Below, in pieces: positions 22,081 to 33,650 of a DNA stretch of 64,000 bases. Positions within the stretch are counted from its first letter, which is position 1. Each line of letters opens with the position of its first letter. The notes beneath the pieces were generated by a model that saw nothing but the letters and a program-made list of their open reading frames with translations, searched no databases and was not told the DNA's origin. The stretch is from Lytechinus variegatus (Eukaryota > Echinodermata > Echinoidea > Temnopleuroida > Toxopneustidae), in the NCBI RefSeq assembly GCF_018143015.1, contig NC_054750.1:1965501-2029500 (forward strand), read 5' to 3'. The translations under genes were made by a program, and so were the position numbers.

Positions 22081-22149
22081 AAGCAGCTTGTTGGATCTTT
22101 TTCTTTTTATTCAAATCAACTTTTTATTGATGTGACCTTGTCATTTAAA

Positions 22150-22560
22150 TGTCAAGCACTCATCAGAAAAAAATGTTGATTTTAATCTATAAAGAAAAAT
22201 CAAACAAGTATAATGCTGAAACTTTCATCAAACTCGGATGTAAGATAAGAAAGTTGTGACATTTTAAAGTTTCACTTTTCACAAAAAAGGTTTATGCACA
22301 ACAGAGTGATACGCAAGTGAGAAAGTCGATAAAGTCCCTCACTATTTATTTTATTTTTTTATTGTTTGAATAAGACAGTATTCCAATTTTAACAGATTTT
22401 ACAGTTATGAACAACTTGACTGAGACAGAAATGTTAAAACAATGGTAATTCACATGTTCAGGGAGAAATAAACCTAGTTTCACATGACAATGAGAAGTAA
22501 AATAAATTTCACACAAGAAAAAAGTAAATCCCACGTTAAACATCTATAATTTTCAAACCA
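22150..22560. mobile_element. second copy of the 21163 MITE family, uninterrupted
   Basis: Shares TTTCATCAAACTCGGATGTA, AAGAAAGTTGTGACATTTT, TTATGCACAAC, CCCTCACTATTTATT, AACAATGGT and GTTTCACATGACAATGAGAA with the copy at 21163, in the same order and orientation. A further partial copy lies at about 23130-23290 (CATTTGCATACCGACCAG) and a more diverged one at about 60395-60520. Confidence 0.65.
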
Positions 22561-24059
22561 CAGGGAGTTTTTAATATATTTTTTTGCATTCTGAGCGTGT
22601 AGGTAATTTTATAAGCTACCCTTTCAGTGAATGTTACGGATGTATTTTATGTAATTCTTCAGTGAGCAACGCAAGAAGGCAAAATTGTCACTTTTTAAAA
22701 GTCACAAGCCAAATATCATGACTATCATGACGATTTCCATATTCTCATCACGAAAAATCGTCAGAAGGCTTCTAAAAACTGCTTTCTAAAAGACGATACA
22801 ACTTTTTTTATAAATTTCAAGGTTGAATAAACACAAGTAATAATTTGCTATAATTTTTTACACGTATATGTTGATAAAATGATCGAATATGATGACATTT
22901 ACTTTTGGGAAGAGTATCTTCAACAATTCCGAACTTTTTAACACTTTCACGGTTGAGCGAGCACACTTGAAAACTTAGGAATGGATACTCTTTATATCAC
23001 ATAATGCATTATTTTCCTCACGATTTCTAAGGATCTGTTGAATTTGCAATGAGTGGTGGAACCAGAATTTGAAAATGGGGAGGAGACTAAGAAATTGGGG
23101 AGGCGGACCAAGAAATTGGGGAGGGGAACCACTAACATTTTCCAATTTTAACATGTTTTTTTTTTAGTTATAGCAGATACTACCATAAACCCTAAGATGA
23201 AATACGAAAGAAATAATGAATGGATGATGTAATCAATCTCCCATTTGCATACCGACCAGTATATACATATAACTATTTTGAGCCATTTTTAATAGATGAC
23301 AAGGATACGACCGCGAACATTTATTGAAATTTAGCATCTCCATCTCACATGATTGACAGTATTTTCTTTGATTGAATTTAATGTCTTATATTTTCAACTT
23401 TCAAATTTTTACGTTTACAATCATCATACAGTTGACATATCATTTCTTAGTAACATACTATTAAATTTGAAGTACATATAAAGATGAACAATTATTTCAC
23501 AATAAACAATTAACAAAGCAAAATATAAATTGAAAGGGGGTGCCAGAGCCTGTACAACGTAGGTCAGTTGTGAGAGTATTTCAACACATATCTGATTAAT
23601 TGTAAAGTAATAACATATGGCGCTGGAACTATGATAAAATAATATTTTTGTCTACAGGATATACATACATAATGGTTTCTCTGACAATAAATCGAACGAG
23701 TTCTAATTACAAGAAATAGATTTTTTAATGTATTCTGTCTTTGGGAAGGGAACTGCATGATACTACTTACTTTTAAAACTTTCTTAGTGTTTTTTTTTTA
23801 TCTAGGTAGTAATTTACTTGACTTGGAGAAAAGTAAATTACACATAGTGTGCTTACAGGAGAAGAAAACTTAAACATTTACAAAAGTCAGAAATTTGTGT
23901 GTTTGGTACGTCGTGTGAGTGGAGTGCATCCGAGGGTTTGGGGGTGAAGACAAAGAGAATGAACTTGTGAGGATGTACATTTGTCCAGTTTGGTACCGAT
24001 GAGAGGCAAGCTACCTTTTTTTCCAGAGTCCAACATAGAAGGAAATCACAAGACTCCTA
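22561..24059. other. AT-rich intergenic DNA
   Basis: No gene is recognisable. A short tandem of AAGAAATTGGGGAGG occurs at 23070-23125, with a partial MITE copy next to it. The 64-codon antisense frame at 23564-23758 has no recognisable domain. Confidence 0.5.
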
Positions 24060-24640
24060 AGCCCAGCACCTATCCCCCACCCCCTCGTGAGTATTAATCA
24101 TGCCGGTCAATGTGAGGGTATGTGTGTGTGGACCAATGAAGGCGTGAGTGGGAGTGGCTATGTGTGGACACAGTTGCAAGTGTACTATGCTCTGTGTTAA
24201 GTGAGTGTGAGGGCGTGTAGTAAAGGTGTGAGGGTATCCGTGAGTGCATGATTATGTGAGGGAGTGAGAATGAGCGTGTGTGTGTGCATATGGCGCCGTA
24301 TAGTGAGTATGTAGAACATGTGTGTGTTTCTATGAGTGGCAATATAATAATAGTAAATGTTAGGGTGTATTTGTGGATGCGGGGGTAGGCCTATGTGTGA
24401 GTGAGGACTCTGGGAGTTAGGGTGTTTAAATAGTTCGGGATATTGGCCGAGTGGTGTTTCTGTGTGTACAACTATGTTGGTAAACATGAAGAGTGTGTGG
24501 ATGAATATATGTGTCTACACGTGAAGGACTGTGGGTCCTGTTGAGAATGTGCGCTTACAAGTGAAGGTTAGGGTGCAGTTGTTAGTACAAGATGCGTGTT
24601 TCTGTGAATTGGGACCTTTCGCAATCCTCACGGACGCTAG
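24060..24640. repeat. GTGTGAG-rich degenerate minisatellite
   Basis: Irregular repeats of GTGTGAGTG, GTGTGTG and GAGGGTGTG words, strongly purine/TG skewed on this strand. A similar patch is at 25840-26040. Antisense open frames here (24094-24487), rich in His, Thr and Pro, are repeat translations. Confidence 0.75.
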
Positions 24641-25264
24641 TATTAGGGTCCCCTAACACAAAAGTTAACGCTTAATCATACACTTGAGTTTTAAGATTGA
24701 TTGTGAATTAAAGTCAATAGAATCAAACGTAGAAAACTGCTCTACGATCAATGCTAAGCTTTGTATTACAGGGGGGTTACAGGCTCTACAAATCTGCTTT
24801 TCGTGTGCAAAATCCCTTTCCGCGACACCCGCACCATACATGCATGTATATTACGACTGATGGCTGGAGATATTCGAAATGCAGGACCTAAAATAGATTA
24901 TTACATGGATAAGAAAGTGGTTTTTCAAACAAATCGAGAACATATTGAGTGAGGAAAAACTTACTGAATGAAGGCTTAGATATTGATCATTAAAGTCCAT
25001 CGAATCGATATTACATTTAAAGTAGATTATTGGTGGATCACTGGCATTTGATTTTATGGATCAGATCAACCTCTCCAGCCGAACATTTCGCATGCGTTGA
25101 TATGTACACATCATATGCGATACCTTTGAACTCGTTTCCTTTTGTTTCTTTTGTTTCTTTGTTTCTTTTGTTTACTCCTTATACACAAACGATATGCCTC
25201 TCGCACACGATGTGAGGGGCATTATGTTTTACATTCCCCAGAAATGGGGATTAGATTCAAATTC

Positions 25265-25557
25265 CGGGGGGACCACTTCCATTGATGAGTGGATACCAGG
25301 CACGACCATGGGGTTTCGAAAAGTACCCTAAACAGGGAAGAAATTCTTTTCCAGATTATGAAAATGCATCTCTTAGGAAGTATTTGGCTTGTGAAACCCT
25401 ACAAGCATTGGATATATATCCCTTTTTCAGCATTTTAAACATCGTTTTGACACCCTTATAACGTTACATAGGCCTATATACGTAACGTACCTGCCCACTC
25501 TGTCCCCTTTTACGGGTGGTCGCTCCTGGTATCCACTAATCAATGGAAGTGGGCCCC
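25265..25557. mobile_element. MITE with ACCACTTCCATTGA ends
   Basis: Starts CCGGGGGGACCACTTCCATT and ends, read in reverse complement, CCGGGGGGCCCACTTCCATT, with terminal arms that continue as GAGTGGATACCA. It is the same family as 63202-63807 (shared termini, CCCTAAACA words, ACGTAACGT core). No clear target duplication is visible around this copy. It is non-coding. Confidence 0.75.
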
Positions 25558-26479
25558 CCGGGCGGCCTCTCGAGCTCTAGGAGGACTCAAATGTGGCTTT
25601 GGAAAGTCGTCCTCAATCGGATAAATCGCTGTTACCACAGTAGCAACCATAATTTTGCACACGAAATGCATATTGAATGTTTCCGTCGCAGATGCAAAAC
25701 GAAAAACAATCTCATGTCACACAATTTGCATTGCAGGACTGAGTTTTACGACCATGATGACGGGCCCAAAAAGTCCCTTCCAAAGTCAACTACCGTTGTA
25801 AATAAGCGTCCGCGTCCTCAAACGAAAGGTCGGGATTGTCATAATAACACGTCCGCGAGGATGTGTGGGTTAACGAGTGAGGGTGCCTCTGTGTGGATAA
25901 AGGAATGTGCGTACGCGTGAGAGTGGGCAAGTGCATGCTTGGGGGAGAGTGCATTGGAGAATGTAAGAACTGCGGGTTTGTGAGATAGCAAATGAGGGTG
26001 TATATTTGTGAATGAGGGACTTTTTGTGTTTAAATATGAAACAAGATTGTCGATAGCCCTGTGAAAATTTTTTGTTCCCCGACCACGGAACTTATGCCCG
26101 TAAGCAGGGAATGAAAAAAGTGCTCTTTAATTCTACATTAATTTGAATTGAAGCGGTTCACGCATTCTTGGCAATTATTTGGGCACTACTTTAAAAAGTT
26201 TAGTGTGCGTGCCCGCGTGGGTACGTGTGTGCAAGAAATAGAGAGGGGTGGAGGAGAGAGGAAACGAGAGCGGGGGTATTTTCAGGATTTTGGGCCTATA
26301 AAATTTGTATCAAATCAACCCATTAGACATTGCCCAAATTTTGATCATTGTACATCCCCACGGATTTTTCAATTTATCATGCACTCCCTGTTGTAATTTG
26401 GAGTGTATGCTTGACATCGCACTTTTTTGGTAAAGTCTATTCATGAAAGCTGTCCAAACTTCTCGCACATTTAAAAAAA

Positions 26480-27250
26480 AGGAGCTAGAAATGTCATTGA
26501 AGGTGATTAAAACCCCACCCTATGCCTTTTCAATGGCGACACACTTTTCCAACACACTTTTAAGATTAATCTTGCATGTCTTTACCCAAGATGACTGTTT
26601 GCTCCAAAATTCAAAAGAAATAACCCAAATAGCATGTTGTTACCATGGCAACACGCATTTGAAAACGGGTATTGCATTTTTTTTCTACCAATGTTGGTGC
26701 CAACTTTCATCAAGTTTTTGATCCACAATGAGTATTTGGGGGGGCCATAATATGCGGTTACCATGGCAACACAATTTCTAACAAAATTGAAAAATGTGTC
26801 TTGCACTCCTTAACTCCAGAGCTATTTGTGAGCCAAGATTCATGTAAATTGGTTGAAAACTGATGTTATTTGAACCGCAAGGTTTTTAGCTAATTTTGCC
26901 ACATATGTTGCCACCATGGAAACAAGATTTCCGACACAGGCAGAAAATATGTCTTGCACATTTTTACCTGAAGACCAATGTGTCAGCTAAATTTCATGGG
27001 AATTGGTTGAAAACTGATGGAGCTCAAACCGCGAGATTCTTACCTATTTTTCGCCATATAATATGTTATAACAATGGCGACATGATTTCTGATAAATTTA
27101 AAAAACTTGTCTCGCACATGTTTACCCCCAAACCAATGTGTGTTCCAAATATGAGGATTGGTTGACAGTTGAGGAAGTAGTTCGAAGCGGAAGATTTGCA
27201 ACGTACCGACCAACCGTACGCTGATTATTATTTACCCCCTTTTTTGGTGG
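26480..27250. repeat. degenerate tandem satellite, period about 145 bp
   Basis: About five units carry TACCATGGCAACACA(T/A)TT, (T/C)TTGCACA(T/C)(T/C)TTTAC, AATTGGTTGAAAACTGATG and AACCGC(A/G)AG(G/A)TTTT. The array ends at ACCGACCAACCGTACGCTG followed by a short TTTACCCCC...GGGGGTAT hairpin. It is non-coding and lies upstream of gene B. Confidence 0.7.
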
Positions 27251-27963
27251 GGGTATAATCACCAGGGTATTAAAATCCAATTAGAAAAAAACAAAAGATT
27301 TAACCTCCCAAATTGACGGCAAGATCGTTGATTAAAATTATATTGACGAAAATTTATGTATCGCCATCTGAAGACTGTATGGCGAGTGCGTGTTGTGCAA
27401 AAAATTCTGAAAAAATATAACACTATTTCGCGCACAATATTTATGTAGAGATTTAAACAGAAATCAAAGCTAAAATGGTGAAATATTTATATCAGATGGA
27501 CAGCGACGTGACAGAATCGGTAAGTACACACTTTACTGATATTTCTTATGAAACCTGCTTGAAAATTTGTGATTTCCTGTTTGTTGTTGAGAAGTTCGAA
27601 TTTTTCTTGCAATAAGTTCATCAAGCATTTCATGAAAAAAAATTCTCTTATTTTTCCCCTGATGAAATCGCAAATCTCATAATTATTTCTTCTCGTTTTT
27701 TTTTTAGTTTATCACTTGTTTTCTATGATGTTGGATTTAAATATTTGAAGTATAAAACACACAAAAAAAATCTTGAACTTTTGAACTATGGGTCAATCAA
27801 TATTCCCTGACTTCCCCCTGATTTGAAGCATTGTCTATGAAAATTCCCTGAATGGAATAAAGAGGATGTGCTAGTACACCTATTATATTCTACATTGATA
27901 AGAATAAAGGTATGTATGACAACAAATTTGTAAAGGGATATCAAAGACTTTTATACCGACAGA
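27251..27963. other. upstream flank of gene B remnants
   Basis: AT-rich. An ATG-initiated stretch of 15 codons at 27475-27519 (MVKYLYQMDSDVTES) runs into a perfect GTAAGT donor, but in phase 0 and without signal-peptide character, so it does not fit the phase 1 SRCR exons. Confidence 0.3.
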
Positions 27964-28281
27964 AATATAGGCGCGCCTCGTCAATGGCTCCAACAATGCT
28001 GAATGAAGATAGGTCATATATCATATACGGTAGATCATAGATGGTCGTTTGTAGTGGTGTCTTGTTTAGTCTCAATGATGCTAGGATAGTATGCAGAATG
28101 CTCGGTTACGACGGGGCCTTGGAGGCGGGAAGATTAGCAAGGTCTAGTCATGGATCTGGTAGTATTCTCTTTGTCGACTGTTCTGGATCAGAAGAAAGCC
28201 TCGTAGGCTGTTACGATGTATCTGATGCAACAACTTATTGTGAACACAAATGGGACGCAGGTGCCATCTGCTACTCAGGAG
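27964..28281 (+). pseudogene. gene B: decayed first SRCR exon
   Basis: Recognisable SRCR sequence: RLVNGSNNAE at 27971-28002, then a scrambled stretch with in-frame stops (TGA at 28001, TAG soon after), then an open part with DARIVCRMLGYDGALEA, GSGSILFVDCSGSEESLVGC, TYCEHKWDAGAICYSGG and a donor GTAAAA after 28281. The frame upstream of about 28040 does not read through. It is the counterpart of gene C's first exon (41489-41809), sharing CYSGG, EHKWDA/GHKWDA and an atypical middle. It is a host exon that gene B has lost or cannot use. Confidence 0.8.
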
Positions 28282-29047
28282 GTAAAACAGTGATCTTACA
28301 ATGGGCAAACCTTTGTACTTGTACGAGACATACAATGAAATTCGAAAAAAATTACAATGATTTATTTTTCCATAGCTATACCTACATACATATAATAATT
28401 CCCATTACCATGATCACGATCGAGAAATCATACACATGAGAAGGGCAATATCAATAAATTTATGTCAACATTGATTACATAATATTTTGTAAAGTGTGCG
28501 GTATGTCCATTTGCATTTCATGACTCCGGTGGTGTTCATGTTATTTTAGGCTCGCATAGCTTATCTTACAATGTAGCTAAAGGTCAATAAGTACAAAGCT
28601 ATTATAGTATAATTAATTTATAATTATTTTGACTAGATAAGTAAAAACGATATCTGACACCGACCAAAAGTAACTCATAAATATCTATATTCTGTTGATT
28701 TTTAGTGTAATGTTCCGGTATTTATTTGTACATTTCAATTTCGGTTTAGTTCGCCGCTTATAACTCGCTTTTTTCTGCAACTAGAATGACTAGGGGAAAT
28801 ATGTGTGTAGGCGATCTATAAATATACATATATGCATAAAGATGCACACATACATAAATTATCTCAAAGCTTAAAGGCTGACCTTTAAACAGACTATGGA
28901 TTTGTCTTTAAAAATTCAGGTTTCGATTCTAATGTATAATTACGCAAAATCTAATGGAGAATATCCTTAAGTGCACATCTATAAAAAAATCTTATAAAAC
29001 TACATCCAGAATCAAATAGTTAAATTGAATAAATAAATATATATATA
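28282..29047. other. non-coding, between two dead SRCR exons
   Basis: AT-rich sequence without a recognisable gene; ends in a short ATATATATA tract next to the truncated exon at 29048. Confidence 0.5.
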
Positions 29048-29141
29048 AACAGAAGACAACCTGGTAGACTGCTCATGCAGGGATTGGACGATACCCATGT
29101 ATACATTCAAAATTATGCAGGAGTCATGTGTTGCTGAGGAG
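29048..29141 (+). pseudogene. gene B: 3' stub of a 330-bp type SRCR exon
   Basis: Matches the last third of the 4025, 30098 and 42607 exons: ACAGAAGACAACCTGGTAGA, then CATGCAGGGATTGGACG, ending in GGAG and donor GTACGT after 29141. A 2-base loss breaks the frame (GACTG-CTCAT), and TGA stands where the exon should end CFSGG. The 5' two-thirds are missing. With the intact exon at 30098 this shows that gene B once had a tandem pair of this domain type. Confidence 0.8.
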
Positions 29142-29793
29142 GTACGTTGCCCCAACACACACTCACCCACTCTCTATCCATCTTTTGAAACATTTTTATC
29201 AGAATTTCATTATTAATAAAGCTTTCTTGTAGGATTGGCGAACCACTGGGTGTTAATAATGGTTTACCCTATTCTTTTTAACCGAACGTTCCGACGCCAT
29301 TGCGTTAAGATTTTTAATCTTATTGTATCATCAAAAAAATCGTACCAATAAATGCAAGGGGCTTCTGACCCCTTTAAATGTAAATACAGATTTTCAGTAA
29401 AAAAAATCGGTATTTTTAAGATTTTACCTAGTACTAAATCTTGAATTTCGAGGCTCATCCTACTTGATCATTTTGAATGATATACCCTTTTTCTAGAAGC
29501 ATTCATCAGTAAACACCCTTGTTCTGAGATTATGTAAAATTGCGAAAAGTTCACGCGCCTGCTAAACATATTGGGCACAAGGAACAAAGATGAAACATAA
29601 CGCTATAATGCGAAGACCTTTCCCTTTCTTACAGCTTCTTGTTTTTAAACCAAGATCCTTATACTTTTCACTCACTAACAAGATAATGCATGTTATGCTC
29701 CTTTCAAGCAATGTATATTTTTAATGGCACACTGTATATATGCGATGTGAATATAATGTATATTTGGTCATGTATATGGAATTGATAAGAACC
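29142..29793. other. non-coding intronic or upstream DNA of gene B
   Basis: No SRCR or other coding is recognisable. A small antisense frame (29264-29458) has no recognisable domain. Confidence 0.5.
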
Positions 29794-29801
29794 ACCTACT
29801 A

Positions 29802-29914
29802 CAGTAGCGGACCGTGACCCGGAGGAGACAAATCATTGGGGGGACACTGCATTGTCTGTGAACAATGCTGTGCCCCCCCATGCTTTGTCTCCTCCGGGTC
29901 ACGGTCCGCCACTG
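29802..29914. mobile_element. 113-bp hAT-like hairpin MITE
   Basis: The ends CAGTAGCGGACCGTGACCC and, in reverse complement, CAGTGGCGGACCGTGACCC pair over more than 35 bp. The 8-bp flanks ACCTACTA (29794-29801) and CCCTACTA (29915-29922) match at 7 of 8 positions, fitting a hAT target duplication. CAGTRGCG termini are usual for hAT MITEs. It is non-coding and sits just upstream of the first intact SRCR exon of gene B. Confidence 0.85.
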
Positions 29915-30097
29915 CCCTACTATCAACCTGCACTTTATTTCTTTATAGAACAATGAAACATACCCAGGTATATTTTGAACGCTGATGATCTGTACTTTTG
30001 AAATATATAATTTTCTATGAATTAGTAGCATCATCACAGAAAATCAAGATATTTCGTGTGACTTTTTACATGCAACCGACTTTATCTTTACGTACAG

Positions 30098-30427
30098 CAA
30101 ATCCAAACACATTCCAAGTTCGTCTTGTTGGTGGATCTAATCATGCTGAAGGCAGAGTAGAGGTCATGCATAACGGATCCTGGGGAACTATCTGTGATGA
30201 CTGGTGGGATCTACGAGATGTTACGGTGGTTTGCAAGATGCTGGGGTTTGATGGAGCTTTGGAAGCACCGAGGTCTGCAAGGTTTGGTCAAGGATCTGGT
30301 CATATTTTGCTTAACTATGTGAACTGTGAAGGAACTGAAGACAACCTAGCAGACTGTGCTCATCCAGGGATCGGACGGTACTCTTGTAGCCATTTAAGGG
30401 ATGCAGGAGCCATTTGTCTCCCACGAG
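30098..30427 (+). CDS. gene B exon: SRCR domain (330 bp)
   Basis: Single-exon SRCR domain with acceptor TTTATCTTTACGTACAG, donor GTACGA and phases 1-1. It contains FQVRLVGGSNHAEGRVEVMH, SWGTICDDWWDLRDVTVVC, GQGSGHILLNYVNCEGTEDN, DCAHPGIGRYSCSHLRDAG and AICLPRG. Six group A cysteines are present. It is nearest to gene A domain 1 (4025) and gene C domain 2 (42607). It appears to be the first usable SRCR exon of gene B, since the two upstream are broken. Whether a signal-peptide exon still splices to it cannot be seen. Confidence 0.92.
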
Positions 30428-30689
30428 GTACGATGTTCATCCCCCCCCCTTATCTGTTTCTAGCCCCTCCAAATGGAGAATATCGACTTTAAATACTTAA
30501 ACATCGAATTCATACGTTAGAATATTGGTTCAGCGTTTCGGGACTTTCATGATATCAATGGCAATTTTAAAAAATAAATATACTTTGAAGGCATATATAT
30601 CTTAATCTTATGAGCGTTAGAATATTACCTTGTTTGAAAAATGTTTTGGAAATTTTTGGTTAGTTCAATTAACTGTAAAACCCATAGGA

Positions 30690-30950
30690 CACTATGTGCA
30701 ATGAAAAAGTAAATGAAGAGAATTAATTCATTAAAATACGATACCTTCTTTCTCATGGTTTTGTTTTACTAGAACCAAATATATTGTAAAGAACTTATGG
30801 CCACATTGTACACATAGGAAGCAATGTGCAATGAAAAGTAAATGAAGAGAATTAATTCAGTAAAATACGATAACTTCTTTCTCATGGTTTAATGTTACGA
30901 GAAATAATTATACTGTAATGAACTTATGGCCACACTGTACACAGGCAATA
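30690..30950. repeat. intronic 130-bp tandem duplication
   Basis: TGTGCAATGAAAAAGTAAAT at 30695 and TGTGCAATGAAAAGTAAATG at 30825 each begin a unit that continues GAAGAGAATTAATTCA, TTTCTCATGGTTT and GAACTTATGGCCACA. Two copies, slightly diverged. Confidence 0.85.
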
Positions 30951-31182
30951 TGGCTATGAACATGATGAATGGTATGTATTTGGAGTTGGAGTAAACCACG
31001 TGCCAGCGTACCTTTACTAAATAAAAAAAATAAAAACAATTAATATAAATTGTTTGGTGATGTCTAGATCAAAGGAATCGTATCCAAGTATTATGTTCTT
31101 TAAATTGTGAAATTTGATATTCTTAGAGACAATCAGGATTTTTTTTTGTTCTTTTCTTTGCTGTTTCGCACAAAAATACCAG

Positions 31183-31503
31183 ACCCATTCCAAGTTCGCC
31201 TTTCTGGTGGATTAAACGATGCTGAAGGGATAGTAGAGGTACTACATGACGGATCCTGGGGAACTATCTGCGATTATGAATGGGATCTACGAGACGCCAG
31301 GGTGGTTTGTAGGATGCTTGGGTTTGATGGAGCCTTGGAAGCCCTGAGATCTGCAAGGTTCGGCCAGGGTTCTGGTCCTATTCATCTCCTTTTTGTCGAG
31401 TGTGATGGAACAGAAGACAACCTAGCCGACTGTTCTCAAGTTGGGATTGGTCGTTTCTCATGTAGCCAGTCAAGGAATGCGGGAGCCATTTGTTTTTCTA
31501 GAG
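31183..31503 (+). CDS. gene B exon: SRCR domain next to membrane (321 bp)
   Basis: Single-exon SRCR domain. The acceptor is CACAAAAATACCAG, with a T-rich tract 25 to 50 bases upstream; the donor is GTGGGT and the phases are 1-1. It contains PFQVRLSGGLNDAEGIVEV, SWGTICDYEWDLRDARVVC, GQGSGPIHLLFVECDGTEDN, DCSQVGIGRFSCSQSRNAG and AICFSRG. Six cysteines are present. DCSQ...VG/PGVG resembles gene C domain 4 (44097). In gene B this domain directly precedes the transmembrane exon, where genes A and C have the 309-bp type. Confidence 0.92.
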
Positions 31504-32079
31504 GTGGGTTAGTGATCGATTTTGTATACAACTTGGGTTTCTGGGTATAATTTACCCCGTTAAAATGATTTGTTTGCGATATACACAGACAAAATATTTT
31601 TCCTAAAAACTGCAAAGTTGCACAAGCCTTTCTAGGTTTCAATTTTTATATAAAATTAACCTAATTGAAAAGTGAAGCTGTATTATTTCAATATGTTTAC
31701 TTACGTTTTATCTTAATCAGATTCTTTTCTCAAATATTTTGCCTCTATGGGCCAACTCATATGGGTTTTTGTTCGGTGTGTGCGTTTGAGTGATATTTAT
31801 CTCTACTTCAATGTGTTTTTACCGCTTAGTTTCTTTATCCTTTGCATTCCATTAAGTTATAAGCTTTTCCTCCGCCTTACCACGAGTATATCTATTTTGA
31901 ACACAATAATATGCACCAAGAGACGAGCTAAGCTATTGATAGGTTTTTGATAAGTAATTTCTGATTAATGTGGTCCTTGCAGTTTTACATCGAATGTATT
32001 TATTGTATGATATTTTGTCATTTCCTATTTTTTCTCATTTTCGCCAACCATTCATAATATTTTTTTTCCTACTTTTCAG

Positions 32080-32966
32080 TTTCTAATGGTAGTTCTGAAT
32101 TCGAGACTAACCTATCAAATAAAGTTCATGGCGATCATTTCCTGTGGCTCGTAATATGCATTCTTGTCCTGAGTTCCATGGGTTTAGCAGCCTTTCTATC
32201 TTGCCTATATCAAAGGCGGACGAAACTTAGAGCGAGGAGTTCTGATACTATTACATACATGGATTTGATGCATTCTAGAACCGTGGGCCATCAGGACTTG
32301 AACTCAACCTATCAAGATTTGAGTTCTCCGCCGAACTTACCACAACATTCGTCGGCCGATGTGTCAGTATTTTGTAAATCACAGATAGCCTCAACAGAAG
32401 GTGAAGATACGACCAACGTCAGCCATGAATACACGGATCTAAATACCATTTTGGAAAAACAAACAATTTCTAAAGATTCAGAGAGAAAAGTTTATATGGA
32501 GACAAGGAAAAAATCAGGAGAAGCGTATTATGAAAATCGAATAAGTGTAGAAAGAAAAACAGATAATAGTACACAGGATGCGGTTAAACAATATATGGAC
32601 ATGAGGCCAATCGCAGATACTCCAGACACAGGGTTTGACGATTATCTTCTAGCAACCCCTGCAAGCATGTCTAAGTCATGTGTGCACTTATCAGAAGGAA
32701 CACATATCTCTGATGTGGCAAGGAATGGCAACGGCACTGTTCAGTATAAAGGTAATAAGTACATGGACATGAATATTGTGTATCAAACGCCAGCATCTGG
32801 TTCAGACTTAGATGTTGATGGTTACCTTCTCCACGATATAACGTCAGCGAGCACTGATCATGATATTGATAAACATCTTCTTCGAAGCCTTACATCTGCC
32901 CAAAATAAAGTGATTTTGAATAACAACGCAGTATCAACAGGTTTTGCAACAGCAGAAGTGAAGTAG
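32080..32966 (+). CDS. gene B last exon: transmembrane segment and tyrosine-rich tail
   Basis: The acceptor is TTTTTTTTCCTACTTTTCAG, phase 1 entry, and the stop TAG is at 32964-32966 (294 residues). A short stalk SNGSSEFETNLSN precedes the membrane span FLWLVICILVLSSMGLAAFL and basic QRRTKLRAR. Tail motifs in order: TYMDL, STYQDL with PPNLPQ, EYTDL, KVYMET, AYYEN (YxN, Grb2-like), QYMDM, DDYLL, and KYMDMNIVY ... GYLL at 32760-32831. YMDM fits the p85 SH2 consensus. After the stop another frame stays open to 33037 and ends HDYMDL, so the C-terminus may have shifted frame recently. A dead duplicate of this exon lies at 53280-55110. Confidence 0.9.
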
Positions 32967-33037
32967 ATGTTAAAGAAGTATCGCAATCCAGCGGACAAAA
33001 TCATATAAATGGGGATCATGATTACATGGATCTCTGA
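32953..33037 (+). other. out-of-frame continuation of the gene B tail
   Basis: In the frame one base off the annotated one, 32953-33037 reads RSEVDVKEVSQSSGQ and ends GDHDYMDL before TGA at 33035-33037. The acidic and serine-rich composition and the terminal YMDL look like receptor tail. It suggests a 1-base indel in the last part of the exon, a polymorphism, or an assembly error. Confidence 0.5.
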
Positions 33038-33489
33038 CAATCTGACTTACGGGAAATGAACGTTCTTCAGATGAAGCTCCCAACTACCTGGCTTCTACTT
33101 ACTCCATGCAAATATCAACAAAAAAACGAAGCCCTATACTGATATACTTTTCAGGAGGGAATTATTAATAAATGCATGGACGATTGATATCCACACAGTT
33201 GCACATACCACCCCTCACGCCATATTAACTGTGAACTCAAAGAAACTAACGGACAAGGGGAATCTACCTGTAAAGACGTAAGACATAACTTTTTACAAAG
33301 AGGAACATGAATGGTTGAGCTAAACGAATACATAACCATCGGAGCTATATCCGTACGATGACAAAGACTGATCATTGATAAGTGATGGTACATGTAAATT
33401 TATTGCACTTGCGACTGTAAAAACACAATATTGATTTCAAGATTTACGACGAATATAAAATCGCATTAAATCTACATTAAATCTATATT

Positions 33490-33650
33490 AAATATTTTGA
33501 AACTAAGACGAGGGTCACGATTAGAGCAACACAGTCGGCACGAATTCATTTTGAATACAGCTTCGTCGATTTCTACTCCGAAATCCACTCGAAGAATTGA
33601 TTCTAAAAGTGTTACCATTCGAAAGTCATCAGCATACCGTTTATAACTGC
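33490..33650. repeat. gene B 3' flank duplicated at 55290-55440
   Basis: CGAGGGTCA, then GTCGATTTCTAC, ACTCGAAG, AAAAG(T/G)GT and TTCGAAAGT(C/T)ATCA occur in the same order and spacing downstream of the dead tail exon near 53-55 kb. This supports a duplication of the whole gene end and not retrocopying of mRNA. Confidence 0.65.

Noticed and set aside
24094-24487. His/Thr/Pro-rich minus-strand proteins
   Set aside because: Translation of the GTGTGAG minisatellite.
27475-27525. First exon of gene B (ATG, 15 codons, GTAAGT)
   Set aside because: Phase 0 donor and no hydrophobic core, so it does not fit an SRCR receptor start.
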